A stretch of 64,000 nt of DNA from Ostrinia nubilalis. Its lineage: Eukaryota > Arthropoda > Insecta > Lepidoptera > Crambidae. Position numbers and translations under genes: made by a program. The stretch covers positions 9,920,001 to 9,984,000 of the forward strand of contig NC_087107.1 of NCBI RefSeq assembly GCF_963855985.1. The letters are read 5' to 3'. Under the pieces are notes generated by a model, which was not told the DNA's origin, made no database searches, and saw only the letters and a program-made list of their open reading frames with translations. Below are positions 21,114-32,475 of the stretch, piece after piece. Within the stretch, counting starts at the first letter, position 1, and each line of letters starts with the position of its first letter.

Positions 21114-21604
21114 TTAATGGTCATGTTCTACATTTTCTATTAAATATGGGCCCAATACATCAATGATGTCGCCATCACAACAAAGTACCATAAATGGTTT
21201 AACGAGATTCCGATATTTGTATAGGGAATAAGTTTTTTTTTGGTATGCATAATTGCTACTTTTTTGCACATAAATGTATGTATGTACCATCCATGATGAC
21301 AATAGCCTTTCTTTGTGGTAAATCGTTTCCTGGCTTCCCGAAAAGAGACTGGAACATAAAGGTTTCTTTGGGCTACTTCCTCTCTACTAATATGTTGTAA
21401 CCCTAAATGTGCTGGTACGAAATGTTCCTCCATCATACTGCGTGCTTTCATTACATATTTTGTAAGAGTACTCCTTGAAATGCCAAGTAATGTAGCTATT
21501 CTGTCATCTGAATCACCGGTCCTCAGCTTCATTAAATAAGCACCAACTGTAGTAATTCGTGCTCTCTGATAGTATCTATGGCAAAGAAGATCTGAAGGAC
21601 GAAT
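21114..21604 (-). pseudogene. DDE transposase-like gene, exon 4 (DDE_Tnp_4 / Harbinger-ISL2EU-like)
   Basis: The exon starts after acceptor TTTTCAG (antisense of 21605-21611). It encodes a helix-turn-helix-like block LRTGDSDDRIATLLGISRST, then MKARSMMEEHFVPAHLG. After a frameshift near 21310 comes the start of the catalytic fold (VIMDGTY, then in a second shift YVQKSSNYAYQKKTYSLYKY and FMVLCCDGDIIDVLGPY). The Asp in MDGTY would be the first DDE residue. The rest of the catalytic domain is missing. Family assignment is from motif resemblance. Confidence 0.6.
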
Positions 21605-21982
21605 CTGAAAATAAAATAAAACATCAGATTCACAGTTCAACAATAAGAAGAGCAATATTTATATAGGATTAACGACTTTTGTGTGTAACGGAATAGTAAG
21701 ATGAGTGATGAAAGATAATTTATGATTTGAACGCTGAATGATGAGGAATGATTGGTCTATGGAGGAAACGAAAGGGATGAATGAGGAACGAGGATTGAGA
21801 GTGAGAATAGTGGTAGTTTAAAAGAGTAGTCTGTTGTTATGCAGGAAGTATAAATAAAACTTTACTGAGTTTATTTGGCTCAGGGAATTTTTAACTGGCT
21901 TTATAATAGTAAAAATTATGTTTAATATTATGTAAGTAATAATATTGCAATATTTTAATAATATAAGTCTATTTGTATTATA

Positions 21983-22214
21983 CAGGGTGGAAACGATAAG
22001 TGATCTATAACACTTTTAATATTGTGTGGCTGGCATACATTTAGTATGGAGGCTGAAAACATTGAATTTTCGGATAGATCCAGTTAATTCTGTAACTATT
22101 TACTGATACCGTTAGAAAGAGCTCGTGAAGCACTTTCAGGATGAGTAACCAGTTTTTCGATATCTTGTGTAGTTTAGAAATAATCGAGTGAGATCACTTA
22201 TCGTTTCCACCCTG
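21983..22214. mobile_element. TA-flanked MITE in an intron of the decayed transposase gene
   Basis: Inverted ends CAGGGTGGAAACGATAAGTG and complement, with TA at 21981-21982 and 22215-22216; 232 bp, non-coding. It lies between exons 3 and 4 of the minus-strand transposase-like gene. Confidence 0.8.
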
Positions 22215-22361
22215 TATAACCTGTATGGATGAGAGTAGTGGCAGATTGAAAGCAATGGAAGGAGTTGAAGGATGGGAAGGCTGATTTAAAAAACCTTTTT
22301 TATTATTATAATAAACCGGCATAATTATTTTTATGTATTATAAAACTGGCAGGGCTCTTAC

Positions 22362-22589
22362 CTCTCTGGGTTGAATCCAATTTCGAACAATGTTTAATAT
22401 ATCTTGATTATTCTCTGTATCCAAACAATGACTTCAAGTTCGCAATAATGAACAACCACATCCAACACAAACTTGTTGGTGACCTACCGGGGCACCGGTT
22501 GGCATATCTGGAGAGTCTTGTGAAGTAGGTGTGGTATCTCTTTGCAATAATGAGTGACAAGCCCCACAGATGTAGTCATTTGCAGTAAC
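22362..22589 (-). pseudogene. DDE transposase-like gene, exon 3 (zinc-binding repeat, stop codon)
   Basis: This 228-bp phase-0 exon (acceptor TTTAAACAG, donor GAG|GTAAGA) encodes VTANDYICGACHSLLQ and, 30 residues on, VCVGCGCSLLR. The CxxC pairs suggest one zinc site. A TGA stop replaces an expected Arg codon after SLLRT (near 22435), while the frame otherwise continues to the donor (NIVRNWIQPRE). It is decayed. Confidence 0.6.
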
Positions 22590-22766
22590 CTGTTTAAAAA
22601 TAATAATAATTAGAAATAAGTTTAAAAAAATTATCAGTTTTTTAATGTCCCGCACTTAAATTATTTTATTTTAGTATTAATTTACAGAAACCAATAACTT
22701 TACAAGAATTAGACTGATTGTATAGCCAATAACATTTTATTAAATAAGGACTTTAGCGTGCATTAC

Positions 22767-22981
22767 CTCTAATGGAGTTAGTCGTTCCACAATTATGTTC
22801 CTGATGTTAATATGATGTTGAGTGTTAGTTCTCAGGGACATGAGCTGATGTGAACGTGTTCTAGGCTCTAGTGTTCTACTGCAAAGCACACATTTTCTGC
22901 TAAGATTTGAAGTAGATGCATTTGTGTTGTATCTTGGGCTTGGGTCCAACATGTTGTGCATATAAGATCATGAGCTGTAAC
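22767..22981 (-). pseudogene. DDE transposase-like gene, exon 2 (paralogous zinc-binding repeat, frameshift)
   Basis: The 215-bp exon starts VTAHDLICTTCW, parallel to exon 3 (VTANDYICGAC). In another frame it contains RKCVLCSRTLEPRTRSHQL and ends NIIVERLTPLE at donor GAG|GTAATG. The length is one base short of a multiple of three, consistent with a single-base deletion. Exons 2 and 3 look like a tandem exon duplication. Confidence 0.55.
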
Positions 22982-23881
22982 CTGTAAAAATAAATAGATT
23001 CATTGCATGCCATGCCACACATACTCCTGTGCGTTGAATAAATTGAGCCGCAAACCATAAAAAAAATGATAATTCAATATTATGTGCTGTTAGTAGAATT
23101 TTGGGTCAGAGGGTAGGGTTAAACAGCTTTAGTAAATAAGCATTGTTGTTATAATAATTAATTATGACGTGTTACAAACTTAGTTACAAAAAATAATAAT
23201 CTAGTAGTCTTAGTTCCAAAAAACAAAACAAAACAAGCTTTCATTGAGAGCAGGGAGATAGTGTCAAAGTAAATAATTCCTTAGATTTACACCAAAACCA
23301 GCTGGATTGTCAACATAATTGTTGTTTCGCTCATGCCTCCATTGCGCTGTACCATCGACTAGTTTCTTACAATCGAATCGGGCCTGGCTGTCCACACTGT
23401 CCAGGGTTGAACCACAGATAATAGCGGAACATTCATTTCAAGACAACCCGCCATGAGAATGGCAATTCAGAAGTTTGGCAAGGCTAGTACTTATTCATAA
23501 GATTGCAGAGCAAAACAGGGTGAAGAAACTTCCATACAACGGTCATCGAAGTGAAACTTGCTTCCAAACAGCGACATCGGTGAATAAATTCAAATACTTT
23601 TTAACTACCCTAAAACGCTCTAGATGTCGCTGCTCCTGTTTCCTTCATATTTTCATTTTTTTCTAAATTAAAATATATTTGAGAATATTGTTAATTACAA
23701 TGTGAAAACTTTTTTTAAATGAAATTAATTTGTTTTAATTTAAAACTGAACATTGACATTTTTGTTATAATTTACATAATAGAGTAGTAGAAATTACTAT
23801 TTAACATATGGCAACTTTGTTTTTCCTCCAAAATGGCCGGTGTTGTTTTTGTTAGGTTGAATTGAATGCATTATTGTTTTC
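22982..23881. other. Non-coding or intronic stretch
   Basis: It would be intron 1 of the minus-strand transposase-like gene. A 45-50-codon open antisense frame at about 23285-23440 (CGSTLDSVDSQARFDCKK...) is suggestive but unplaced. Confidence 0.35.
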
Positions 23882-24118
23882 TTAGCCATCGTTTATGAGT
23901 TCTGTGGCCCTATTAAAGTATTGAAGAGTCGAGTCAAATTCAAGTTCATTCCTTCGTACCTGCTGCTGTTCTGGTTCATCGGAGTTTTGTTCGTTCCTTC
24001 GTGAATCGCGAAGAAACTTTCTGTTATGTTCACAAGTGATCTGAGTTTTCTCAATGTGCTGTGTTCTGTGTTTAGTGTTGAAAACTTTGCGAAAAGACGC
24101 TTTTGGTGTATAATAATA
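23882..24118 (-). CDS. Unassigned open frame, 78 codons, possible exon
   Basis: The minus strand is open from just after a TAA at 24119-24121 to a TAA at 23882-23884. It encodes a charged peptide (TPKASFRKVFNTKHRTQHIE, then TCEHNRKFLRDSRRNEQNSD, ending ELINDG) with no Met. Several AG dinucleotides could serve as acceptors. Composition is less AT-driven than its surroundings, hinting at coding. A second minus-strand frame over the same bases is also open, which lowers confidence. I do not recognise a family. Confidence 0.25.
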   Translation of the reverse strand, partial: YYYTPKASFRKVFNTKHRTQHIEKTQITCEHNRKFLRDSRRNEQNSDEPEQQQVRRNELEFDSTLQYFNRATELINDG

Positions 24119-24187
24119 TTATGTGTGTTCATAAATAAAGTAAAATTATTAAATTCAAAAGTTTTTGTTTACTTATTTGCATTTCCA

Positions 24188-24290
24188 TGTGCAATGTAGA
24201 ATTTTTCCATTGTTTTGAAAATACGTACACCATAAAGATAAATATTTTCAAAATAATGGATTTGAAAAAATTCTACATTGTACATCATAA
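24188..24290. repeat. Inverted repeat, ~40-bp arms
   Basis: GTGCAATGTAGAATTTTTCC... and its near complement ending CTACATTGTAC flank a ~20-bp loop. The arms include TTTTGAAAATA and TATTTTCAAAA. A small foldback element or hairpin. Confidence 0.6.
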
Positions 24291-24530
24291 AAACAATAAT
24301 TCTTTGAAGGTTATGAGGGCCTATGTGTGCGTGAACTGTGTGTATGTGTGCGTGGACTTTATGTATGTATGTGTGCGTGTACTATGTATGTATGTGAGCG
24401 TTACGTACGTAGGTTAAGTACAGGGAATTTAACACCAGGCTATCAATTAGTAGGCTCAAAAATTTGACAGAGAGGGTTCTCTATTTCCTATGTATTACTT
24501 TTCTCTATGGAGCAAAATGTAGGTACTTAC

Positions 24531-24587
24531 CGATCGAGGTGCTGCCCATTGTTGTGTATAATTAAGTTGCTCATTTTCTAACACCAT
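24531..24587 (-). pseudogene. DDE transposase-like gene, possible first coding exon
   Basis: On the minus strand, an ATG at 24587 opens 19 codons (MVLENEQLNYTQQWAAPRS) ending exactly at a consensus donor (TCG|GTAAGT). Its phase 0 agrees with the phase-0 starts of exons 2, 3 and 4 downstream. The link is by phase and order only. Confidence 0.4.
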
Positions 24588-27237
24588 AGAACCACCAGCC
24601 GAGCCTTGGCCGAGCCACACAAAAACAGTAAATCCCAGGCTGAGTATGTCGTTATTGCAATCAATCAGAGTCCGTTTGAATAGCCAAGTTTGTAGTTAAT
24701 AAAGTTCCGAAAATAAAAGCTAAAACACAAACGAATCACAAAGAAGGATCAAGCAAGACAGCAACACAGCAAGAGTGAGTGAGAAAGAAAAGGTGATGCG
24801 AGTGAATGACAATTTGACTAACAAATAGGGATGTCCATTTAGAATAGACATAATCGATTAAATTGATCGTTTTTGAAAAATTTTATTTTTAAACATTGTG
24901 TTGCTATAAATATTTATTTTATTTATTTAATAGGACAACCAACAAGACATACACTGGAAGACAATCAATATTTACAACGTATTTAACTTAATCTAAGTGC
25001 TGCCTTAATTATAGGTTGCCACGGCATGCAATAGTGGACTTATACATAAACAGTGTCTACACTTAAAGAAAAGAGTAAATATGTAAATGTAGGTAAATAA
25101 ATGTGATTAAATATACATAAAATGCAATAATCCACTGAAGCGCTGCGGGCGCGGCGGATCTGCGCCCGTCTAAAGGTCTAATGATTAGACTCTAGTCTAA
25201 TCGATCATACCATTATTTACTTAAATCGAATTAAAAAAGCGCATCTCTGTCTCTGCTCTGTCAATATGTCGGTGACTTTGATTTCGTTTAAATACTTTTA
25301 AAATATTTTTTCGAACTGCAACTTGTCCGATAGGTTTGGACACTTGCAAGTAAATAAATAAAATATACATAAAATTATGGTACATACTAAGTCTTTGAAA
25401 ATCTTAGGGCGATTTTTATCAATGTCCTTTGTCTGCTCGATTGCATTGATGGTAAGGAGCAATGGTATTATCTATAATATCATTGGTAAGGAGGGACTGT
25501 TCTAAATACATATTATGATAGTTGAGATGGTTGAGAATATTTCCGGGTCGATCGCTTCCACCTTCGGCCTAGATAGTACCTACCTACCTACTTATACGCC
25601 AAACTATCTTATGATTGTTATGCATTGTTAAGTAGGGTTATAATACCTAATTATGATTGTTATGCATTGTAAGTAGGGTTATAAATAATTATAATTTACA
25701 TAAGCAGCAGGTCGGTTATTTTTATTTAGGCAAATGTAATATTTTAAAAGACAATACGTACGATCAGATATTAAGATCAAAGATAAAGATTTCTGCTGTG
25801 AAAAAAAATATAAAACAGCTAACTTCTATATCAAGTTCCAACGTCGCTATACGTAGGTACCTACCTACTTAATGCTACTGGATTATACGTTCATAGCTCA
25901 GAAGTTTAGTCCTTTTTCAGCAGTGTTTAGTAAGAATATTATTACAAATGGGCTTTTAGGGATTTTGTTCACATCATGGACCTTCACATGGAATAAACGA
26001 CAAAGTTCTTAGTTACTTATCCAATACTATAGGTAGTAGTAACATATATGTAGAAAACAGGAACTTAGATGCCAACGAAAGAAAATAGGCTATCAAATGT
26101 TGTTTTGGGGACTTACCTTTATAAAAATATCACATTTAAAAATTCATACCATTTGTTGTTATTTAAAAAACAATGTCAATTTTGACGATTAACTGAAAGT
26201 CTATTATCTATGAATATAGTAGCGATATATGGTATCCAGCGGCAATGGCAGTGCAAAATTTTGACAATGACTGTAGTTATCATACTTCGAGTTTGTCCAT
26301 GGAGACGGCAAAAGTCCTTTAGTTGGCCATAAAGTAAACTTAACGGAAAATGTTACTTAATTGATACCGAGGCGCAACCTGGAAGCATTGCTAAGTGTGC
26401 TCCTCGTTACTGGTTCATCGTTCGTCATCGTCATTGTTCGTAAAAACCGGGTCGCGGCAGGCAAATAATAAAATTAGTCTTATGTCTTCTCCCTTATTAA
26501 CTTCGATGGATAAATAGCTAAACCTCCTTGCGCGTAACTGACGTTTGTTGGAAAACCGATTTTTTCAGGCCATCGGATTTTAATTTCAAAAGTCATTGAC
26601 CAATCCCAGTTCATATAATAACTATTATGACGTTTTCTATTGGCCAAAAGATTTAACTCTCTAAAAATCCGCGTGCAACCATATCCTGCTTAAATATTGT
26701 GCACTTTATTCAGCACAGATTAAACAAGCTAAATGACAAATAGAATAGATTGAAATGACAGATTGCACTTGAATTACCCTACAGAACTTGTTAATTGTCC
26801 ACAAAGGTTTCCATTCCCTTTCAGCATTGCTGATTAGTTTTTATTCTACAAATGTAATTAAAGTATGCATCCATTAGCACTGTTAATTGAATTGTTGCTA
26901 ATGGATATGATTCGGTATGCCATCGGTTAATTTGATGTTGGGTGTGTATGTTACACCTTTTTTGGTATTCATTTAAGTAATTGCGTAGGCATTACAGTAT
27001 TAACGATTGTGGGTGTACCTACCTATGGCCTATTTGTGAGTTTGAATTACAAATGTCAGACAGTAATTATAAAATATTGTTTTACTACAGCTATAAAATT
27101 AAACTATGACAATAAAACGCAATTAACCCTTCGCGTTTTTTTATTTTATTATGGCCAGAATGGCATAACTATTTTTAAAAAATCCGTTGCCAAGTTGAGG
27201 GTTAGTTTTTTTGCAGAACTCAAAAAAAGTAGAGCTG
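24588..27237. other. 2.6-kb AT-rich stretch
   Basis: A (TTTA)n run at about 24910-24930, followed by GGACAACCAACAAGACATAC, looks like the 3' end of a LINE in reverse orientation, but no coding remains. A tandem duplication of TTATGATTGTTATGCATTGT lies near 25610-25670. No gene is supportable. Confidence 0.4.
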
Positions 27238-27342
27238 AGTAACTTTAACCGTAACTATAACGATAACCGGTGCTTTTTATATGGAGTTTGACATACTTTT
27301 GACGTTTGTTAAAGTTAAAGTAAGATGGTGCAACCCAGCCTA
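27238..27342. mobile_element. GGCTGAGTTGCACC-type MITE, partial
   Basis: It shares CCGTAACTATAACGATAACC and GGTGCAACCCAGCC with the complete element at 33881-33996; its left terminal ~25 bp is lost. Confidence 0.7.
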
Positions 27343-28676
27343 AATCATTAATCTCCATTATGCTACAACAGACAGATGCTGGCCTTTAAATAAGTCTTCC
27401 TTCCACTTACACAAATTAAAAGAAGAAAGCAAGAGACTTTAATAGACAAAATTCACCCGCTTTTCAACGGGTCCGCCTAAAACGTCTTAAGTCGAACGAA
27501 CAAGGTTTTAAGTTGCACAACAAATTGTTTTGGATTATAATCAAGAGATGTGCAGAAAGTTCACTTTAAACCTCCAAAGATACATGTGTATACGATGATA
27601 CTCTTATAAGACGAGTTCGAAACAAAATAAACCATATTGCTAATCTATAATAAAAACATTATGATAGTAAAATGGGTAAAATAAGTGGCGGTCTGCCGAT
27701 TCCAAAAATAGCTGATATTGTAGTCACCGTCGACCATTATGGTGGACGGTGGATCGTGGACTATTGAAGTGAAAATATCTACTTTTTTTATTAATCTAGC
27801 TAGAAGGTTTACCATAAAATATGAATAGTGCTAAAATTGCGGAGGCAGGAGCCTGTTGGAACAATAATACCTATCATTATTATTTCTGTTCCTACTATTA
27901 AAAATGTTACTATAGCAATAAAGATTTTCACCTCTATTCTATTTTAAATGTCATAGTGAGTCCTCATAATGTTGAATAATTATGTCAACGTGAAATTTTT
28001 AACGCCGTCAGTTTATAATCTAACTACGTCAGGTTATAATCTGACGGGATTCACAATTTTACGGCGACAAATACATATGAAATGAAATGCAATGAAATAG
28101 TTTATTCAGTACATAGGCCCTTTCCAGGGCACTTATACACGTTTACCATTCGTTACGTTGTGTATAAAGATAAATGTGTAGTGAAAAAGAGTTACTGCAC
28201 CATTTCTCTTGTAATCAAGGGATTGTACAATTTGTTGTGGCCCAAAGGGACTTGGAATAAAAAGGGCGTCAGTAATGTTGTCAGGAATAAAAAGCAGCTA
28301 ATGATGATTACGTCTGCTTGAACAATGGTTGTTTTTTGACGAGCTACTCCGTGTTTTGTCTGGTTAATGTGTGTTTTATTTTACAAGATAATTTCATGTT
28401 TTGCGACCACATGTTTTTCGCTTTTTGTATCCTAGTATTTAGTCTCATTTTGGCTGCAATTTCAAGGCGGAAACAACCAAGTAAAGAAACAATTACTTGG
28501 CTCTTATTATGTTGACGTTGATGGTTTCTTTTTACCCGACTGCTCCAGAAGGTATGTAATTTTTACCCTATTGTTTTAAAATAAAAATGCTTCTGAGATT
28601 AAAAATTATGATAAGAACATTGTTACACCTCATGATGATAAAATAAAATTACAATGCACATTTAATTTTATTTGAA
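27343..28676. other. Non-coding stretch
   Basis: No gene or bounded repeat. A duplicated word TATAATCTGACGG/TATAATCTAACTACG lies near 28010-28045. The 79- and 65-codon frames at 28082-28515 lack recognisable motifs. Confidence 0.4.
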
Positions 28677-28895
28677 ACTAGCGGCCGCCCGCGACTTCGT
28701 ACGCGTGGACCTCGTTTTACTCCATTAGGGGTGGAGTTTCGTAAAATCCGCTCTTGGCATCTATAGCGCATACATTTTGAATTTCAACTCTCTTACTTTA
28801 AACACATAGGACTTTCATAATATAAACTTCCAACCCTCCTTTTATCTCCTTAGCCCCCGTAGTTGATTTCTAATGATACATTTTCAGTATATGTA
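28677..28895 (-). mobile_element. Helitron-like element (type 2), 3' part, reverse
   Basis: Its end reads on the minus strand CGTACGAAGTCGCGGGCGG then CCGCTAGTTT. It shares the body with the copies at 48432-48619 and 54637-55046 and abuts the RTE copy at 28902. Confidence 0.7.
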
Positions 28896-28915
28896 CCACC
28901 ACCACCACCACCATT

Positions 28916-29251
28916 TCAGCCATAGGACGTCCACTGCTGAACATAGGCCTCCCCCAATGCTTTCCATGTTGATCGATTGGAAGCGGCCTGCGTCCAGCGC
29001 TTCCCTGCTACCTTTACGATGTCAACGGTCCACCTTGTAGGTGGAAGTCCCACGCTACGTTTTCCGGTACGCGGCCTCCATTCCAGAACCATTCTGCCCC
29101 ATCGGCCATCAGTTCTGCGTACTATGTGCCCTGCCCATTGCCACTTCAGCTTGCTAATCCGTCGGGCTATGTCAGCGACTTTGGTTCGTTTACGGATCTC
29201 CTCATTTCTGATTCGATCTCGCAAAGAAACACCAAGCATAGCCCTCTCCAT
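28916..29251 (-). pseudogene. RTE reverse transcriptase C-terminus (open 111 codons)
   Basis: Contains MLGVSLRDRIRNEEIRKRTK, LKWQWAGHIVRR and RWTVDIVKVAGKRWTQAASN. This is the conserved C-terminal region of RTE ORF2 proteins, ending with a stop just before the 3' tail. It is disconnected from the RT core by indels between 29251 and 29500. Confidence 0.8.
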
Positions 29252-29504
29252 AGCACGCTGTGCAACTGAGCTTCTGTATAAGGCCTATAGTGAGAGGCCA
29301 CGTTTCCGAGCCATAAGTTATCACTGGTAACACACATTGGTTATACACTCTAGTCTTCAGGCATTGAGGTATTTAGGACGAAAAGATGTTGCGTAGTTTC
29401 CCGAACGCTGCCCAGCCGAGTTAGATTCAACGATTGACCTCCTTCTCGAAATTGGACCTACCTAGCTGGATCGTTTGTCCGAGGTAGACATACCTATTAC
29501 CTAC

Positions 29505-29720
29505 TTGTCGACAATCTCGAGAATTGAGCTCCCAACTGAAACTGGGTAGGGCGCAACATGGACATTCGGCATAAGCTTCGTTTTGTCCATGTTCATCCTC
29601 AGGCCTACCTGTTGGGAAAATCGATTAAGGTCTTCGAGCATTGTGCCAAGATCTTCCAACGATTCTGCCATGACCACAATATCGTCGGCAAACCGATGTG
29701 TACACAGTACCACAGTGTAC
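29505..29720 (-). pseudogene. RTE reverse transcriptase palm fragment
   Basis: RFADDIVVMAESLEDLGTML, then FSQQVGLRMNMDKTKLM. Catalytic motif C is present as FADD. The open frame is 5'-truncated at about 29700 and runs out at 29501. Confidence 0.75.
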
Positions 29721-29749
29721 CGAACAGTATATGTACACCTCCACAATAT

Positions 29750-30395
29750 CTAGAGATCATAGTGAGCATACACTTTAACTTTCAAGTCTCTTACTTTAAA
29801 AACCGAGGACTGCAATACAAACTTCTAACCCCCTTTTTAACTCCCATAAGGGTTGAATTTTGCAAAATTTAGTGACTACCTACGTTCTAAAAGAAGGTGT
29901 ATTCGACTTTGATCACCTGGCTTTGATCAGCCAGGTGATCAAAGTGGACTTACAACGACAATATAGTGTCCTTTGAATTTATTCTGTGCCTTTGATCACC
30001 CACGGATACGATGTCCTGGGTGAGCCAAGTGGACTCTAGTTAAATTATTATTTTAGTGTCCTTTGATCATCTACAAACAAATCACATCTCCTCTGAATAG
30101 TCACCATGTCCAATTGTTGTACTACATATTTTGTTTTGTAACATTTTTGATATTTTCTAAAAACCGCAATAAACAAATTGGACATGTATGTGACAATTCA
30201 GAGGTATGATTTATTTATAGGTGATCAAAGAACACAAAAAAAATAATTTAACTGGAGTCCACTTTGATCATCTTGGTGATCAAAGCCAGGTGGTGGAATA
30301 GACCATTAAACCCTGAGAACTCTTTTGAGACTTGTAGTTTCTGAGACTTCGTGATGAGTGAGTGAGTCACTTAGTCATTCAATGACCTTTCTTTC
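29750..30395 (-). mobile_element. Helitron-like element (type 2), interrupted by a MITE
   Basis: The left part (29760-29890: AGGGTTGAATTTTGCAAAAT) and right part (30305-30390: TGAGACTTCGTGATGAGTGA) match in order the body of the type 2 copies at 48432-48619 and 54873-55046. The foldback MITE at 29905-30298 separates them. Confidence 0.65.
29905..30298. mobile_element. Foldback MITE with nested hairpins
   Basis: The left end holds a perfect 15-bp hairpin (TTTGATCACCTGGCT at 29908-29922, loop TTGATC, complement 29929-29943). The right end repeats the same words. Inner inverted words (GTCCAATTGTT / CAAATTGGAC; CCTCTGAAT / ATTCAGAGG) make the whole element palindromic. Non-coding. Confidence 0.7.
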
Positions 30396-30608
30396 TACTA
30401 AAATTATACGTACCTATAGTAATTATCATTAAAATCAAATAAGTAAGTACCTACCAACCTAAGTAATTAAAATAAAGACCCTACCAAAAAATTAACAAAT
30501 TACATACAGAAAATAAAAACGAAGTAATTCTTATCCTATTTAACTACAATCGCCCACGCGCCCATCCCATTTGTCCGCCGCTGAACCGTACCCTAATATT
30601 CATCTCGG

Positions 30609-30926
30609 TAGATGGCGGCACATAGTAAGAATTTGCAAGGAAGTTTGTAAAAAGTCACTAATTAACACTTTGATTTGCTCGTTTAAACATTCAAATAGGT
30701 AGATACAGTGAATGCTCCAGTTACATAAAATATCTTTATTTATTAAATTTTCAATATTATTTACGAACAGCGCTATTCATAGTACCTACATGTAATATTT
30801 AGTTACTAATTTACTAATGATGTCGATAGATGGCGTTTGACAGCTTTGCCTTCATGAATATTTACGTACCTCAAAACCGTTTTTGTCAGGCGCAAGAAGA
30901 TTTTAACCAATGACGATAGATGGCGC
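30609..30926 (+). promoter_or_regulatory. Cluster of three CTCF-core-like motifs
   Basis: TAGATGGCGG at 30609-30618, TAGATGGCGT at 30827-30836 and TAGATGGCGC at 30917-30926, all in the same orientation. The last matches the AGATGGCGC core reported for insect CTCF; the other two differ at the final base. Binding is inference. Confidence 0.35.
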
Positions 30927-30949
30927 TTTTCCACGTCTTATGAAAATCC

Positions 30950-31145
30950 CAAATATTTTACGGGACCCTATTTTTTTTCAAAATAAAATTTAGCCTATGT
31001 TACTCGTGAGTTATGTAGCTTTCGAATGGTGAAAGAATTTTTAAAATCGGTCCAGTAGTTTTTGAGCCTATCCATTACAACTAAACAAACAAACAAACAA
31101 ACAAACAAACAAACAAAGTTTTCCTCTTTATAATATTAGTGTAGA
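30950..31145 (-). mobile_element. Helitron-like element (type 3), reverse, 3' end lost
   Basis: Minus-strand start TCTACACTAATATTATAAAG, an (AAAC)n run at 31084-31118, then the body shared with 19549-19768 (CATTCGAAAGCTACATAAC). Confidence 0.75.
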
Positions 31146-32475
31146 CAAAAGTTTTCTTATGATTGTTGTCCTACAAAGAAGGATTAAAATGTGACCCATT
31201 TTGTATCTCGTTTTTCCGTGTTCATCAAGCGTAAGTATTTGCGTCAAAAAGCATTTTTTGTCGTGTCAGTTATACTTTAACATAATGTAAAAAACATAAA
31301 GTAAGCTCATTCAATTTTTTCTAAAGTATTTGGTTGCAAAATGACACCTTTTACAGTTTTATTAACTTAAAGTACCAAAATTTTTAGCTCGATGATTACG
31401 TAAACCTACCTGGTATAACATTCAAGCAAATCAGCAATTTGAATTTTGTAAAGGCTTGCAAAGACGAAATAAGTAATTGAAGTATTGACGACAGCACATC
31501 AATGTTCCTGCACACTGTGGCACCATATTATATGGTTCTAATAAAGAGTAATTTTCCGAAAAAATGCATAGTCTGATGTGCAGTTGACTGTACTATTATA
31601 ATTATCGCGTTAAAACTATTTACTTATCAAATAATCAGTCGCCGATCGATTCTATTTTCAAACAAGTCTACTGATTCCACGTCTATTGTGCTTGCGTGTT
31701 CCATTCACACCGAAGCCTCGCCCTGCAAATCTAGATATTAAATTTTAAGGGTACGCAGTAACCACCTGTATAATTAATTTCGGTTAAGGCCCGCCAAGGT
31801 TGGGGATAATGTGAGGAAATGTTAATACAATTTTAAGTAGACATGATACTTTAAATGGGGCAATAGGTCTGTGTGGGATATTTTGATGTTAATCACATAA
31901 TTGTATATGAACAGGCCACGATGGAAGTGTTTTTGAGAAGTGTAAAATAATAATATTTATGTTAATTTATTTGTAAAATCCGGTAAGATTTAGTTTCAAA
32001 AGGTCATGCGGGCGCTTTGAACAAATTAGTTTAAACTAGATGTATCTACTAATTTAATAATTACAAACAAAAATGGTATATCTAGTAATTAGTACTAAAT
32101 AGTGTCATATAAATAAAAATAGATTTCGACGATCCCTTAATAATTACTAGATAACGGGTAACCAACCGAGTCAAAGATTTCCATGACTCTGGCTCATCAC
32201 ACTATCATTTGTCTTTAGTGGGATTCAAACCCGTTACCGCAATTGGCACAATTAAACGGTTCAGTAAACGCTACAGACGACTGTCGAACAAAGAAGATAA
32301 ATGAAATAGTAATCAACTTACGCCCAATGCCTTTATTGAGGCCAATTCTAAATGAACTTAAATCAATTACAAAATTCCAATTTAACCGTTGTTACTTCCT
32401 CGAACAATATAAAAAACAATACCCTGGGTAAGCCAACCAATTATTTTGGGGTCTATAAAGTAATGGAACCGGTTA
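31146..32475. other. Non-coding stretch with small repeat remnants
   Basis: 31490-31593 is a ~100-bp inverted-ended piece (AGCACATCA ... TGATGTGCA). At 32218-32245 a tRNA B-box-like GGGATTCAAACCCGTTACC suggests an old SINE head; a cousin is at 56095-56122. No gene. Confidence 0.4.

Larger units (their letters stand above)
28902..29720 (-). mobile_element. RTE-type LINE, 5'-truncated, longest copy
   Basis: The 3' tail is (GGT)n/(ACC)n at 28898-28915 and TTTCAGCC. The coding remains run from the YADD-equivalent HRFADDIVVMAE (near 29680) through VGLRMNMDKTKLM to a C-terminal domain with LKWQWAGHIVRRTDGRWG and PPTRWTVDIVKVAG. It serves as the reference for the shorter tails in this window. Confidence 0.85.

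Noticed and set aside
24300..24417. Val/Cys/Tyr-rich open frame
   Set aside because: Translation of a degenerate (TGTA/TGTG)n microsatellite.
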